Assembly: GCA_045638265.1 (NCBI GenBank)
Contig: JAZUBA010000027.1
Coordinates: forward strand, 1-64,000
DNA: 64,000 nt
Origin: RGIG4140 sp045638265
GTDB taxonomy: Bacteria > Pseudomonadota > Alphaproteobacteria > CAAHEQ01 > UBA3637
Direction of reading: 5' to 3'
Position 1 is the stretch's first letter; each line of letters starts with the position of its first letter. Below the pieces are notes generated by a model that worked only from the letters and a program-made list of their open reading frames with translations, was not told where the DNA came from and searched no databases. This document shows, one piece after another, positions 63,825 to 64,000 of the stretch. The position numbers were made by a program, and so were the translations under genes.

Positions 63825-63854
63825 TCATCAAAATATATTGTAGAAAGAATAAAA

Positions 63855-64000
63855 ATGTCATCTTACATACATCCTGATTTATGTTGTCTAACCTTAAACC
63901 AATTAAGTATCGGTATTGTTTTTACAACAAACGGTATTATTCAATTTATAAATACACAAATGAAAATATGGTTAAATCAAAAAGTTCAAGCAATAGATAA
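63855..64000 (+). CDS. Partial CDS, possible PAS-type sensor
   Basis: 48 codons are visible to the window edge, after a GAAAG ribosome region. The frame starts MSSYIHPDLCC and continues LNQLSIGIVFTTNGIIQFINTQ, which has the look of the first strands of a PAS domain (LxxxxxGIVxxxxxGxIxxxN). A divergent regulator partner next to ctrA would be a natural place for a sensor kinase. The fragment is too short for a firm call. Confidence 0.45.
   Translation, partial: MSSYIHPDLCCLTLNQLSIGIVFTTNGIIQFINTQMKIWLNQKVQAID

Overview
The window is AT-rich bacterial DNA that reads as a low-GC alphaproteobacterium. The strongest lineage marker is a CtrA-type response regulator at the right end (phospho-acceptor Asp51), with a TTAA-N7-TTAA CtrA box in front of its own gene. 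The two tandem M16 peptidases, RNase HII, UppP and NodT-type efflux parts fit a Gram-negative cell. I infer a host-associated, for example gut, alphaproteobacterium from base composition and gene style. No species is claimed.

Region 1 (1 to about 24.1 kb) is a composite genomic island against a tRNA-Gln(UUG) gene. The tRNA and its terminator start the window. The 164 bp just after the tRNA recur at about 95% identity at 22.7 kb and in diverged form at 23.9 kb. In between lie an orphan C5 cytosine methyltransferase with a long N-terminal extension, a double-HTH protein, a small-gene operon of plasmid/ICE type (DUF3768 and relatives), a DUF4143-type ATPase, and a 9.5 kb two-gene operon that I read as a type III Druantia anti-phage system (druH-druE). 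These are followed by a large serine recombinase with two tiny coupled upstream ORFs, three unrecognised genes (two forming an operon with a membrane protein), and an HrgA/COG2958-like HARE-HTH protein in its own repeat-bounded cassette.

Region 2 (24.4 to 31 kb) is a DMT exporter and an RND efflux operon. Its second gene fuses the inner-membrane pump and the outer-membrane lipoprotein channel into one 1502-codon frame.

Region 3 (31 to 45 kb) is a surface-polysaccharide region. Two AlgJ-like plus MBOAT O-acyltransferase pairs bracket three GT2 glycosyltransferases that carry unusual N-terminal hydrophobic segments. Embedded in it are a (p)ppGpp-hydrolase-like HD protein and a leftward NAD-salvage-type operon (NMN adenylyltransferase, CofE-like amide ligase, HD-like protein, PnuC), headed by a GC-rich leader that is either a structured RNA or a 32-codon ORF.

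Region 4 (45 to 64 kb) is mostly housekeeping or envelope: metallophosphoesterase, Nudix, DUF2147, MFS, three tandem paralogous small envelope proteins, a LEA-like repeat protein, DUF2207, NagB, an NSS symporter, a GNAT, UppP, a large secreted protein, twin M16 peptidases, RNase HII, DUF167, glucokinase, CtrA and the start of a possible PAS-type protein that runs off the end.
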